Assembly (NCBI RefSeq): GCF_001083805.1
Contig: NZ_JXSK01000002.1
Span: forward strand, 434,001-498,000
From: Photorhabdus luminescens subsp. luminescens
Lineage (GTDB): Bacteria; Pseudomonadota; Gammaproteobacteria; Enterobacterales; Enterobacteriaceae
Reading direction: 5' to 3'
DNA length: 64,000 bases
Shown here: piece by piece, positions 53,906 to 62,501 of the stretch
Position numbering within the stretch: the first letter of the stretch is position 1
How the letters are laid out: each line of letters starts with the position of its first letter
Position numbers and translations under genes: made by a program
Notes under the pieces: generated by a model
The model's database searches: none
What the model was told of the DNA's origin: nothing
What the model saw: the letters and a program-made list of their open reading frames with translations, nothing else

Positions 53906-56900
53906 CTTGTTCCCCTTTTAGCAAATGAGTTTGTTTCTCCTTCAACGCTTTTCTTGCATTCAACGTTTTCTGACGTCGCGTTTGGGTTGATTTATCCGCA
54001 ACGTCTACCGGTGTTATCGGTTGCAGAGGGCTTAAAAAATAATTAGCTAACTTTCGAATAGTTGGAAAACGGAATAAGTCTGAAAGGGCTAAAGTGTCAC
54101 ATCCCGGTAATTGCACGAGCTGTGCATGGATTTGCGTCAGTGCCAATGAAGTACCGCCAATATTAAAAAATGCATCATCCAGCCCGACGGTTGCTCTTCC
54201 CAACACTTCACACCAAATTCTCGAAATTTCAGCGAAAATCGAATCAGCAGGTAACACAGGCGCCAGTCTCAACGAACTGATATCGGTCAATTGCCCCGCT
54301 TTAATCAAGCCATTTAATGTTCTTCTGTCGATTTTGTTGTGAGCATTACGCGGCAATTCATCAGCCAGCATAATCCTGCCAGGTAACATGTAGGTGGGGA
54401 GATAAGCTCTGAGATGATCGCGAATAGCGGATTCGTCGGGAAGGCTATCCTTACTGACAGGTACGAATATGGCGACTAAACGATCAAGCCCTTCGTGAGA
54501 TTCAATAATAACGGCAGCGTCCGCAATAGCATGATGGCGATTGAGACAATCCTCAATTTCAGCAATTTCAATTCGATAACCCGAAACTTTTACCTGGTCA
54601 TCCACACGGCCGCAAAAATGGATTCGTTCCCCATCCCAATAGGCTAAATCACCGGTTTTATAGATACGTCCATGATGAATATAGGGATCAGCAATGAAAC
54701 ACTGATTAGTTAACTGTTCAAGACCAACATAACCACGGGCAACGCCACGACCGCCAATGTAAATTTCGCCAATCTCACCTATCGGAGGTGTTTGCCCCGC
54801 AGGATTTAACAGGTAGACCGTTGCGAAATTTAACGGTTTACCAATGGGGATCACATTGTAGTCAGTCAGCTCTTCCGTTACTTTCTCCACGGTGGTGTAA
54901 ATTGTTGCCTCTGCCGGGCCATACATATTCCACAATGTCCACCGCGTATTCAAATAGGGCCGAATCGTGGCGCTGAGTAGCGCTTCGCCACAAATTACCC
55001 AATGCTTTATCGCATAAGACCTTGGCCGCGCCTGAAACTCAGATAACAGGCTTTTCAAACTGGATGGCGTCTGGGTGATAATCGTTACCTGCTCTGCCGC
55101 GATAAGATCCAGCAATTTGTCAGGTTGGTTGCGTATATCATCGGGCACAATGACTAAAACCCCGCCAGAACACAGAGCGCCCCAAATCTCCCACACAGAT
55201 AAATCAAAACTGGCTGCATGGAACCAAGTCCACACCTCGCCTGACGCGGGGGACAAATATTCGTCCATTGCCTTAAAACAGGAAACAACGCTGCTGTGTT
55301 CAACATCAATGCCTTTGGGAATCCCGGTGGAACCCGAAGTGAAAACACTGTATGCAATCGAAGCGGGCGTGCAATGATTAAACGTAGCATGATCAAATGT
55401 ACCGTGATCAACAGGCCCTGACGCCAGAGAGGATTCTGTAGCCGCAATGGTCATCAGCTTAGCTTTACACTCGTTATCTGGGTCAACATCAGCGTTAACA
55501 ACGATAAGCTTCATCTCTGATTGCTCGACAATCTGCGCCAGACGGTTCTGCGGCAACCGGGGATCTAACGGTACGTATCCCGCGCCCGCACGCATAATAC
55601 CAAGCATAGCCACCACCGCTTCCAGTGAAGGCAACAATGCAATCCCGACGCGATCGCCGGGCACAACTCCATTTTGGATAAGCTGAACAGCGACCTCCAA
55701 CGACCAACGCTGCAAATCCAAATAAGTTAATGTATCGGCGCTATAACGAATCGCTACTGACGCCGCTTGTTGCGTCACCCGTTGATCAAAAAGCGAAACG
55801 AGGGTTTGGTTTGACACTTCCGGGAGAACACCAGAATTAAGCGGACCAGATGGCAGATTGTAATCCTCTGATTTGGGCGCCAACAAAGTATTAATCTCTT
55901 CATCAGGGTCTGCGATCAGCATTTCAATCGCCTGTTTGAAGCGCTCTGCAAATATCCGCAGGCCTAAATGCGAGAAAAAATGTTTATCCGCTTTAAACTC
56001 GCATCTTAAGTAGGAACCTGCATCCAAAAACAACAGTTCAATATCAAGCAAGCCTTCCTGCTGACAAACCCTGAATGGGGAAATAGTCCGTCGCGCCCAT
56101 GATGCCTGAACAGAATCATCAGCCATCTCCAGCGCTACCCAACGCGATTGCCCCACCTGCCCTAGCATATTCACCGCAGCCTGAAATAATGGGTTACGAT
56201 CATCATATCGTTCCACAGCCAGGTGTTCGACAATTTGGCTGAGACAAAAATTTCGATTATCAAGAGCCGATAACAATTGCTCCTTCGCTGCCAATAGAAA
56301 GTGGTGAAATGTCTGTCCGACGGATAAACGTATGGGCAACGTATTAAACAAGCAGCCGATAATGTGCTGATGAACCGAGTGACGCATTGATACCGGCACC
56401 CCCATAACGATATCGGCAGCTTTTGTCTCTCTGGCAATGTAAGCACTCCATGCGGCCAACATGACCGTAAAGACCGATCCACCTATTTTTGAAGCAAGCC
56501 GCTTGATTTTTTTGGTTGTCTCTTCACCAATACTAAACAGAATGGATGACTTGTCATTAGGGCCTTTGCGCCAAAAACTATCCCATTGCAACACGGCTGG
56601 CGGCTGCTTTAAACATTCACTCCAATAAGCTTTCGATTCTTCCGCCGCTTCGCTTTGGTAATACTCTTGCTCTTTGACTGCATAATCCTTGAAATCCTCA
56701 GCGGGAGGTAACCAAGAATCGTCATCTTCGCCAAGTTCAGCCAGATAATAGTGTTCAAGCTGATCCCACATCAGCCCCATTGAAGTAAAATCCGACACAA
56801 TATGGTGAACACACATATGTAAAACGTATTCTTCCGCACTGACCACGTAGATACCGAAACGCAGACACGACGCTTTTTCTAATTGAAAAGGGATGGAATG

Positions 56901-57224
56901 AAAGTTCTGCACTGCATCTTCAAGCGCCTCCTGGCTCAAGTTCGTTGCATCGAAAACCTCCAATACCGGCGGTAAGTGTTCGTTAATGACCAACCTTGGC
57001 TCGCCATTCACATTAACGAAAGTGTTTCTCAGGATGGCATTCTTGGAAACGAGCCGGTTGACCGCATAGCGAAAAGCATCGATTTGAAACGATCCGTGAA
57101 TACGGAATGCCATGGAAATATTATATTTGGAATCGCCAGGGGTATAATTGTCAATGAACCATAAAGCTCTTTGCTGCATGGACAGCAATTCTTCATCACC
57201 AGTCTGTGGGCAATTTTTATACAT
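53898..57224 (-). CDS. NRPS module C-A-PCP
   Basis: 1108 residues. Condensation domain 10-445 with HHIVSDF (His140, His141, Asp145; the usual final Gly is Phe). Adenylation domain about 475-965: A3 FTSGSTGIPKG, A5 NMYGPAEATIYTT, A7 YKTGDLAYWDG, A8 GRVDDQVKVSGYRIEIAEIE and the catalytic Lys in AHNKIDRRTL. PCP with Ser1026 in IGGTSLALT. The eight-plus-two specificity positions, mapped by eye on GrsA, read D-L-W-T-V-C-M-I-Y-K; I cannot match this to a known amino acid. The C-terminus (residues about 1065-1108) is a basic linker leading into the PKS by an eight-base gene overlap. Confidence 0.94.
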   Translation of the reverse strand: MYKNCPQTGDEELLSMQQRALWFIDNYTPGDSKYNISMAFRIHGSFQIDAFRYAVNRLVSKNAILRNTFVNVNGEPRLVINEHLPPVLEVFDATNLSQEALEDAVQNFHSIPFQLEKASCLRFGIYVVSAEEYVLHMCVHHIVSDFTSMGLMWDQLEHYYLAELGEDDDSWLPPAEDFKDYAVKEQEYYQSEAAEESKAYWSECLKQPPAVLQWDSFWRKGPNDKSSILFSIGEETTKKIKRLASKIGGSVFTVMLAAWSAYIARETKAADIVMGVPVSMRHSVHQHIIGCLFNTLPIRLSVGQTFHHFLLAAKEQLLSALDNRNFCLSQIVEHLAVERYDDRNPLFQAAVNMLGQVGQSRWVALEMADDSVQASWARRTISPFRVCQQEGLLDIELLFLDAGSYLRCEFKADKHFFSHLGLRIFAERFKQAIEMLIADPDEEINTLLAPKSEDYNLPSGPLNSGVLPEVSNQTLVSLFDQRVTQQAASVAIRYSADTLTYLDLQRWSLEVAVQLIQNGVVPGDRVGIALLPSLEAVVAMLGIMRAGAGYVPLDPRLPQNRLAQIVEQSEMKLIVVNADVDPDNECKAKLMTIAATESSLASGPVDHGTFDHATFNHCTPASIAYSVFTSGSTGIPKGIDVEHSSVVSCFKAMDEYLSPASGEVWTWFHAASFDLSVWEIWGALCSGGVLVIVPDDIRNQPDKLLDLIAAEQVTIITQTPSSLKSLLSEFQARPRSYAIKHWVICGEALLSATIRPYLNTRWTLWNMYGPAEATIYTTVEKVTEELTDYNVIPIGKPLNFATVYLLNPAGQTPPIGEIGEIYIGGRGVARGYVGLEQLTNQCFIADPYIHHGRIYKTGDLAYWDGERIHFCGRVDDQVKVSGYRIEIAEIEDCLNRHHAIADAAVIIESHEGLDRLVAIFVPVSKDSLPDESAIRDHLRAYLPTYMLPGRIMLADELPRNAHNKIDRRTLNGLIKAGQLTDISSLRLAPVLPADSIFAEISRIWCEVLGRATVGLDDAFFNIGGTSLALTQIHAQLVQLPGCDTLALSDLFRFPTIRKLANYFLSPLQPITPVDVADKSTQTRRQKTLNARKALKEKQTHLLKGEQDV

Positions 57225-57338
57225 AACGTGTCAAGCTCCATAAATACTTAAACAGTATCCCCACCCTCTAGCTAAGCCAGCCTCGTTACAGAGAGGGCAA
57301 AGTTTGTGCTTGGTGTTACTCCATCAGCCAACGGCTCG

Positions 57339-59030
57339 TCAGAAATAGCGTTTCAGCTTTTCAACCAGCTCAGAAATGCTACAGTCGTCAAAAAAGACCG
57401 ACATGGGGACTAATTTCCCAATGATCCCACGCAACCGCTGAGCAATCGTAACCGCTGACATGGAGTCCATATCAATCTCACTCAACTTCGTGTCGGCAGT
57501 CACATTTCCTCCTGCAACCAATTTTTTCAGCTCTTCTATCACTATTTCAGTCATTGCCTGCCGTTGCTCCTCATGGGAAGGTTTCTCAGGCGTGACCATA
57601 GCATCATCGCTTTGCGTAGAACCGAAAGCCGCCGACTCTATATCATTCACCGGCTCTTGCTGGTAAATCATCCGCTCCAGAGCAACCTGACTAAAGTTTC
57701 CAGCAATCAACCCGGCATAATGGGGAATATCCGCTCTGATGACGGTATCCATGATATTTTTAATATCACCCCCAGGCTCCCAAGCAATCGCCGTACCTGG
57801 TAACCCAATCGCAACCCGATATCTCATCAAAGCATCCACGAATGCATTCGCGGCAGCACATGCCCCCTGACCTGCAACGCCAATAATCTCTGATAGTGAA
57901 GAAAGTGTAATGAATCTATCCAGACTTAACTCTTGAGTTGCCAGATGCAGGTTCCAGACTCCCGCTATTTTCGAGCGGAAAACTTTTTCAACCGAACGGC
58001 TGTTTAACGTGGTAAGCAGAGCATCTTCAACAACGCTTGCCAAGTGGTAGATCCCCCGTAAAGGGTGACCTGTTCTATCAATACGTCGCAACACCGCTTT
58101 GACGTCTTCAATATCGGCTACATCACCTTGGAAAAAATGGAGATTGCAACCTTGTGCTTTTCGCTGCTCAAACTCAGTGATGAAATTAGCCGGCGGAGCG
58201 GAGCGCCCCATCAACGTGACGTGTCTTGCCCCGGCCGCAAACAGCCTCTCGGCCAGCATACGCCCAGTATCGCCAAATCCGCCGGTGATAAGATAGTTTG
58301 CATTCTGTTTTATCTCCGCCTGTTCTTGGCTAACCACTAACGGCCCAACCTGACGCTGCCAAGTACAGTGATCGCGAATGAGAAACTCTCTCTGTTCATG
58401 CTTAGTTGTCATGACAGCAAGAACCGATGCTATCTCTTCATCGCCAACCTGTTTAACCGGCAAATCAATCAAGCCAACTTCAATAGCGGGATACTCTTTC
58501 GCAATAACCCGGCCTAATCCCCATAAACCACTGCCAGACAAACCTACCGTATTAAATTGCTCGCCAGACACCTGTACACCTTGGGTCAGGACCCAAAGTT
58601 GCGGTTTTGCTTCGTGATGGCGCTCAGCAATTCTGTTAGCGATAAGACGTAAACTTTCGAACTCACGTAATTCATGCGCCGCAATATCCGCAGCGTTCAA
58701 GAATTTCTCGTGACTAGCTAAATAGATCAGGGTGTCCGTGTTCCCTATTGAGTCAATTTGAGAAGCAGGATTTGCGCCAAGATCAATACCAACAACATCA
58801 ATTCCCTTCGCTCCAATCAATTCCTTCACATGGCGAGTAAAATCGGCGTTTCTGCTAATGACAGTACATTGAGTTAATAATGAAGCATTGGTCAATACGA
58901 TATTACGTTTCACCCAATCCAGATTGAATAGTTGCATGCCACTCTTCTCCAAATCACGAAACAAAACATCACACGTGTAGCCCGTTTTAAGCTGCACATT
59001 ATCAAGACGTATCAGGCTTTCATCCCCCAT
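57339..59030 (-). CDS. KR-ACP didomain protein with defective KR
   Basis: 563 residues. Residues about 40-240 form the structural KR subdomain, then the catalytic subdomain with YLITGGFGDTG near 246 and Ser378/Ser380 in LSSLSEIIG. The invariant Tyr (YxxxN) is replaced: the motif reads GQGACAAANAF with Cys391 (codon TGT) where Tyr should be. So ketoreduction is unlikely. An ACP follows (about 490-560) with Ser523 in EIDMDSMSA. It has no KS or AT, suggesting that it acts as a carrier or scaffold, or as a dehydratase-like or product-template role that is not obvious from sequence. Second gene of the operon. Confidence 0.88.
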   Translation of the reverse strand: MGDESLIRLDNVQLKTGYTCDVLFRDLEKSGMQLFNLDWVKRNIVLTNASLLTQCTVISRNADFTRHVKELIGAKGIDVVGIDLGANPASQIDSIGNTDTLIYLASHEKFLNAADIAAHELREFESLRLIANRIAERHHEAKPQLWVLTQGVQVSGEQFNTVGLSGSGLWGLGRVIAKEYPAIEVGLIDLPVKQVGDEEIASVLAVMTTKHEQREFLIRDHCTWQRQVGPLVVSQEQAEIKQNANYLITGGFGDTGRMLAERLFAAGARHVTLMGRSAPPANFITEFEQRKAQGCNLHFFQGDVADIEDVKAVLRRIDRTGHPLRGIYHLASVVEDALLTTLNSRSVEKVFRSKIAGVWNLHLATQELSLDRFITLSSLSEIIGVAGQGACAAANAFVDALMRYRVAIGLPGTAIAWEPGGDIKNIMDTVIRADIPHYAGLIAGNFSQVALERMIYQQEPVNDIESAAFGSTQSDDAMVTPEKPSHEEQRQAMTEIVIEELKKLVAGGNVTADTKLSEIDMDSMSAVTIAQRLRGIIGKLVPMSVFFDDCSISELVEKLKRYF

Positions 59031-59207
59031 ACGTCAAATTTTATGCCTATGAACCTGCTAACTCTCCCACATTCCCCTTCGCACATTTACTAACGCTAAC
59101 TCTTCAACCAATCAGCAATGATCAGCGCCAGAGAGCGACAGCGCTACTACTTACACAACCATAAAATGATGCAACCATAAAAAGCGAAAAAACGGTGGGA
59201 TATGCTA

Positions 59208-60521
59208 TTAATAACCAGAGAAAAATGGCTGTTCAATTCCAAGTTCTCCAATCATTTCTAACCAAAGGTCCATTAAACGAGGGGGTAAAATCTGTAGATG
59301 GCAATCTGGCCTGGAAGAAATAGTAACCTCCATCGTATCGGCATAGATCTCTATATCCATGCTCAATGGTATCTCTTGCGACTCATCATCGGGTTTCCCA
59401 ATACGTATTTTTTCAGGCGACAGTTCATAACCAATAACATTGGGAGACCGTCGTTGATCACCAACGAAATTGAAAGAAATTGCGGGAAGTTCAGGCCATC
59501 CAAAGATGGAATTAGGCACAAAGTAAGTCGCAGCATAATCCGCCGCTTTTTCCATCGTGTTATTGAACTCTTGTACCGCATGCTGGAGAGTGCTATCCAG
59601 CGATGACTCTGGATCAATATTAAATTTAACTTTGATTGGAAATGATACTGACCCGACAAGATTAGCCACCGAGGTTTCCCAATACCCCACAAAATGAGGA
59701 CTGATCCACAACAGCATATTCAGGCTGCCCTTCCCAAAAACAGCAGCTAGTGCCTTTAACCAACTACCTAACAACAAATCCGCAATACTGACACGATGTC
59801 GCTTAGCCAAAAGACGTATCCTATTTAAGGCTTCGCCATCAAGCTGCCTGACTTCTGTTACGGCCTCAGACAATCTGCTAATGGGTAGTGACTCAACACT
59901 CCGACCACCAAGAATATTCAAGGTAGGCTGTTCAACTTGTTGTTCATCATCAGGGATAACAGCTTTTACGATTTGCCGGTGTCGTTCATACAACTCAGCG
60001 CAAAATTGCTCATAATTTGCGGCATGCTCAAATGCAAGGGGCTGACCACTCACTGACATTCTGTATGCCTTTGAAAGATCGCGCCATAAGATCCTGCTGG
60101 AAATACCGTCACAAACCAGATGATTGAATATCAATACTAATCTTTGATCACGGGCACAATCGCCATCAAACAGGCAGTAACGCAATAACGGCGGATTTGC
60201 CAAATTCATGGCAGCCCTAACCTCAGCAATGTAGTTTGATATTAAGCGTCGGCGATCACATTGACTATCGGTTTGCTCTCTGACTTCAAAAGCCTGATGC
60301 AATAATTCACTGTCAGGCGGCACGAAATCCATCTGCATATCCATCCCGCTACCGACAAATCGTGCTCTCAGAACAGAATACTTATTCAATAGATATTCAA
60401 TCGCTACCTTGAGGTGTGCCGGTTCCAATCGCTCCAGGGGCATGAGTACTTCACCGACACATAATTGATCAACTCTCAGCGAATATCGCAAATCATATAA
60501 TTGCCCTAATTGAACACGCAT
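59208..60521 (-). CDS. Stand-alone NRPS condensation-like domain protein
   Basis: 437 residues from MRVQLGQLYD, preceded by AAAGGTGA. A single chloramphenicol-acetyltransferase-fold condensation domain: active-site motif NHLVCDG (Asn133, His134, Asp138, Gly139), where the first His of HHxxxDG is Asn but the catalytic second His is kept, plus the late motif ISFNFVGD. No adenylation or carrier domain. Free condensation domains join a carrier-bound acyl group to a soluble or trans-loaded amine; in congocidine-type pathways such enzymes replace normal NRPS chain release. First gene of the operon. An upstream ATG at 60599 has no ribosome site. Confidence 0.88.
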   Translation of the reverse strand: MRVQLGQLYDLRYSLRVDQLCVGEVLMPLERLEPAHLKVAIEYLLNKYSVLRARFVGSGMDMQMDFVPPDSELLHQAFEVREQTDSQCDRRRLISNYIAEVRAAMNLANPPLLRYCLFDGDCARDQRLVLIFNHLVCDGISSRILWRDLSKAYRMSVSGQPLAFEHAANYEQFCAELYERHRQIVKAVIPDDEQQVEQPTLNILGGRSVESLPISRLSEAVTEVRQLDGEALNRIRLLAKRHRVSIADLLLGSWLKALAAVFGKGSLNMLLWISPHFVGYWETSVANLVGSVSFPIKVKFNIDPESSLDSTLQHAVQEFNNTMEKAADYAATYFVPNSIFGWPELPAISFNFVGDQRRSPNVIGYELSPEKIRIGKPDDESQEIPLSMDIEIYADTMEVTISSRPDCHLQILPPRLMDLWLEMIGELGIEQPFFSGY

Positions 60522-60860
60522 AATATTCACCTTTCCATTGCAAGCCCTGCGGGCAGAAGCGAAATTAAGACGTTGTGCAGACTCCACATTCTTCTGCATA
60601 CAAACTAATCGGATAACACAGCGTTTACTTTTGACAACCAGAGAAAGCGAACATGCAGAGTAAAAAAACGGGAATTGATAGCCCGGCTACCCCGCATGGA
60701 ATGATAATTAGCGTCATTTATTAAGGTACTAAAAATACAGTGACAATTTTAAAAGTAGCAATAAAAAAAGAAACCTCCACGAATCAATCCAGATATTTGA
60801 GCTGGACCAAAATAATTAATACATTATTACTATCAAATAAGTAATTTGGTTAACGTTTTG
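60522..60860. promoter_or_regulatory. Upstream region of the biosynthetic operon
   Basis: About 340 bases with no gene between the condensation gene and the IS630 remnant. It is AT-rich and should contain the operon promoter on the minus strand, but I could not fix a -35/-10 pair or an operator. Confidence 0.4.
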
Positions 60861-61070
60861 CTATAACCATACCCTCACTTTCCGGTTTTTATAAATACCA
60901 TCGTTATCAAAAATCAACGTGATACTTTCTGCACGGCGATATTGGAAATTCATTTCCTTTAACAGGGTGATAAATAAATCAGAATTCTTTCTTACTCCAC
61001 TGACATACATGACTTTACCTGTTTGTGCATTGAGACAGCCGGTAAAATCATAAGTTAAAAAAATAACTTT
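60861..61070 (-). pseudogene. IS630-family transposase remnant
   Basis: Minus-strand frame of about 65 codons reading FTGCLNAQTGKVMYVSGVRK, NSDLFITLLKEMNF, then ESITLIFDNDGIYKNRKV and a stop. This matches the region around the second catalytic Asp of IS630/Tc1-type transposases (pattern ITLILDNYxIHKS). The family His is Tyr here and a stop lies just upstream, so it is dead. It bounds the biosynthetic operon on its 5' side. Confidence 0.75.
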
Positions 61071-61136
61071 TAATCACAGTTTAAAACCTGCTCTGGTTTT
61101 GTGGGGATTTCAATTAAGGGCTTTGGAATTTGATAT

Positions 61137-61331
61137 TTATGACCGTACCTTTAATCGACAAGCTCCGGTCGGGCAACCACAATTAACCAAGTGTCCCTCA
61201 AGCGCGGCAGGTATTCCTTGTATATTGAACAAGTTAGAACCTTCCGCAATAGCGCCGGTTTGTTTACAGGCGGGACAAAACACCGGGTCACCTTTAAGGA
61301 TAACTTTTTTTCCTTCCACTACACTTCGCAT
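61137..61331 (-). CDS. Short PAAR-domain protein (type VI spike tip)
   Basis: 64 residues. PAAR-like pattern ILKGDPVFCPACKQTGAIAEGS, then GIPAALEGHLVNCGCPTGAC, with Cys/His residues that can bind zinc at the tip. PAAR proteins cap VgrG spikes in type VI secretion and recruit effectors. It is shorter than the common 85-95 residues and begins with the less usual MRSVVEGKKVILKGD, so it may be a minimal variant. Last gene of the effector locus; four bases after the immunity-like gene. Confidence 0.7.
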   Translation of the reverse strand: MRSVVEGKKVILKGDPVFCPACKQTGAIAEGSNLFNIQGIPAALEGHLVNCGCPTGACRLKVRS

Positions 61332-61334
61332 GAT

Positions 61335-62486
61335 TTACTCCGTTATATTTTCCGTTTCTCGTATTAAATGCCATACAGTTGTGCCCGTCTCTGCACCTTC
61401 AACATCAAAAGCCGTCGCCCCCTGAGCAAAGAAGTACTGCTGACCCGGCAGGCTATCGGTTCGCCAGATCCCGCCGACCAGTGCCGGATGGTTACCTCTC
61501 AAAGGGGTCACTTGCAGAGGCCCACGGTCATAACGGGCATACCAGGCCAAGGTGGAAGTTGAATTAAAATGACCTTCACCATAGAAGTGCAATGAATGGC
61601 CTTCACGGGGAATGACCCGTATCGGACGTATCAGTTGGTTAATAGCAAAATAACTTTCCGGGACACTGCCCGGTAGCGGCGTTAAGTCCGGGTATTGACC
61701 GGCCCGGATCATCAGACCATTGGAGTAAGGCGTAATCACCACATCCGGGTAGAGGTGGCGGGCCAGCACATGACGTATCCAGAATTCCCCACCCAGTCGG
61801 TTTACAAATCGTTTGGACAGAAGGGTGATCCAGTTAATGCCACGGATGGAATGTCCATACTGTAATTTGGCTGTATGAACCGCAGAATTAACTTGCAATG
61901 CAGGGTAACGTTGCGCTAGCTGGTATTCTAAGGGAAAGTAGTCATGGTAATCTCTGGGCAGCACCAGACAATAACCGCAGTCCCCACTGTCCGGTTCGAG
62001 TTGTTCACACAGAAAATCTAGCCAGGCCATAAAGCGGGTCATGCCCTCTTGTTCTTTCAGATAATCCCAGGGCAGCACCAGACTCAGGTAAGAGCTACTG
62101 TCGTCACCATCAATTTCTCGGGAATCCAGGTAATGCATCAGATAGCGAGGGGCTTCATAGAGATTTTTGGCGTCACTAATATCCCAGGTAGAAAGCTGGT
62201 TTTTTTTCTGATTAAGAATACCTTCTTCCACTTTGGTAATATTTTCCGGTGAATATTTTTTTAATCCATTCAGTGAATGACGATGAAAACGCAAGTAAGG
62301 GCCAAACTCTTCGCGAAAGCGGCGATAGCAGGCCAGAATGCGTTGTTTTTTCTCCTGGGTGTAGCCTTGTTTAAAAAACAGGGTGATAGATATCCCAAGA
62401 CGAGAAACAGTCAGCCCATCGCCATTGAGGAAGGTAAATGCGGCCAGTTGTGATCTCAACTGGGCAAAGTAATCTGAAGTATCCAT
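61335..62486 (-). CDS. DUF3396 (type VI immunity-like) protein
   Basis: 383 residues, no signal peptide, no membrane helix. The overall pattern (EGMTRFMAWLDFLCEQLEP, SAVHTAKLQYGHSIRGINW, then NGLMIRAGQYPDLTPLPGS) is that of DUF3396, a family described as immunity proteins of type VI VRR-NUC effectors. It follows the VRR-NUC gene by 16 bases, so it most likely protects the producer against that effector. The PAAR gene follows immediately. Confidence 0.85.
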   Translation of the reverse strand: MDTSDYFAQLRSQLAAFTFLNGDGLTVSRLGISITLFFKQGYTQEKKQRILACYRRFREEFGPYLRFHRHSLNGLKKYSPENITKVEEGILNQKKNQLSTWDISDAKNLYEAPRYLMHYLDSREIDGDDSSSYLSLVLPWDYLKEQEGMTRFMAWLDFLCEQLEPDSGDCGYCLVLPRDYHDYFPLEYQLAQRYPALQVNSAVHTAKLQYGHSIRGINWITLLSKRFVNRLGGEFWIRHVLARHLYPDVVITPYSNGLMIRAGQYPDLTPLPGSVPESYFAINQLIRPIRVIPREGHSLHFYGEGHFNSTSTLAWYARYDRGPLQVTPLRGNHPALVGGIWRTDSLPGQQYFFAQGATAFDVEGAETGTTVWHLIRETENITE

Positions 62487-62501
62487 ATTCTCTCCGTTAA
62501 T

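Noticed and set aside
43826-60521. A known Photorhabdus cluster such as glidobactin or stilbene synthesis
   Set aside because: The domain order and the pyrimidine-type enzymes do not fit those pathways as I know them.
61099-61425. Plus-strand 108-residue frame
   Set aside because: It is antisense to the PAAR gene and the start of the intergenic region; the minus-strand frames have the family motifs.
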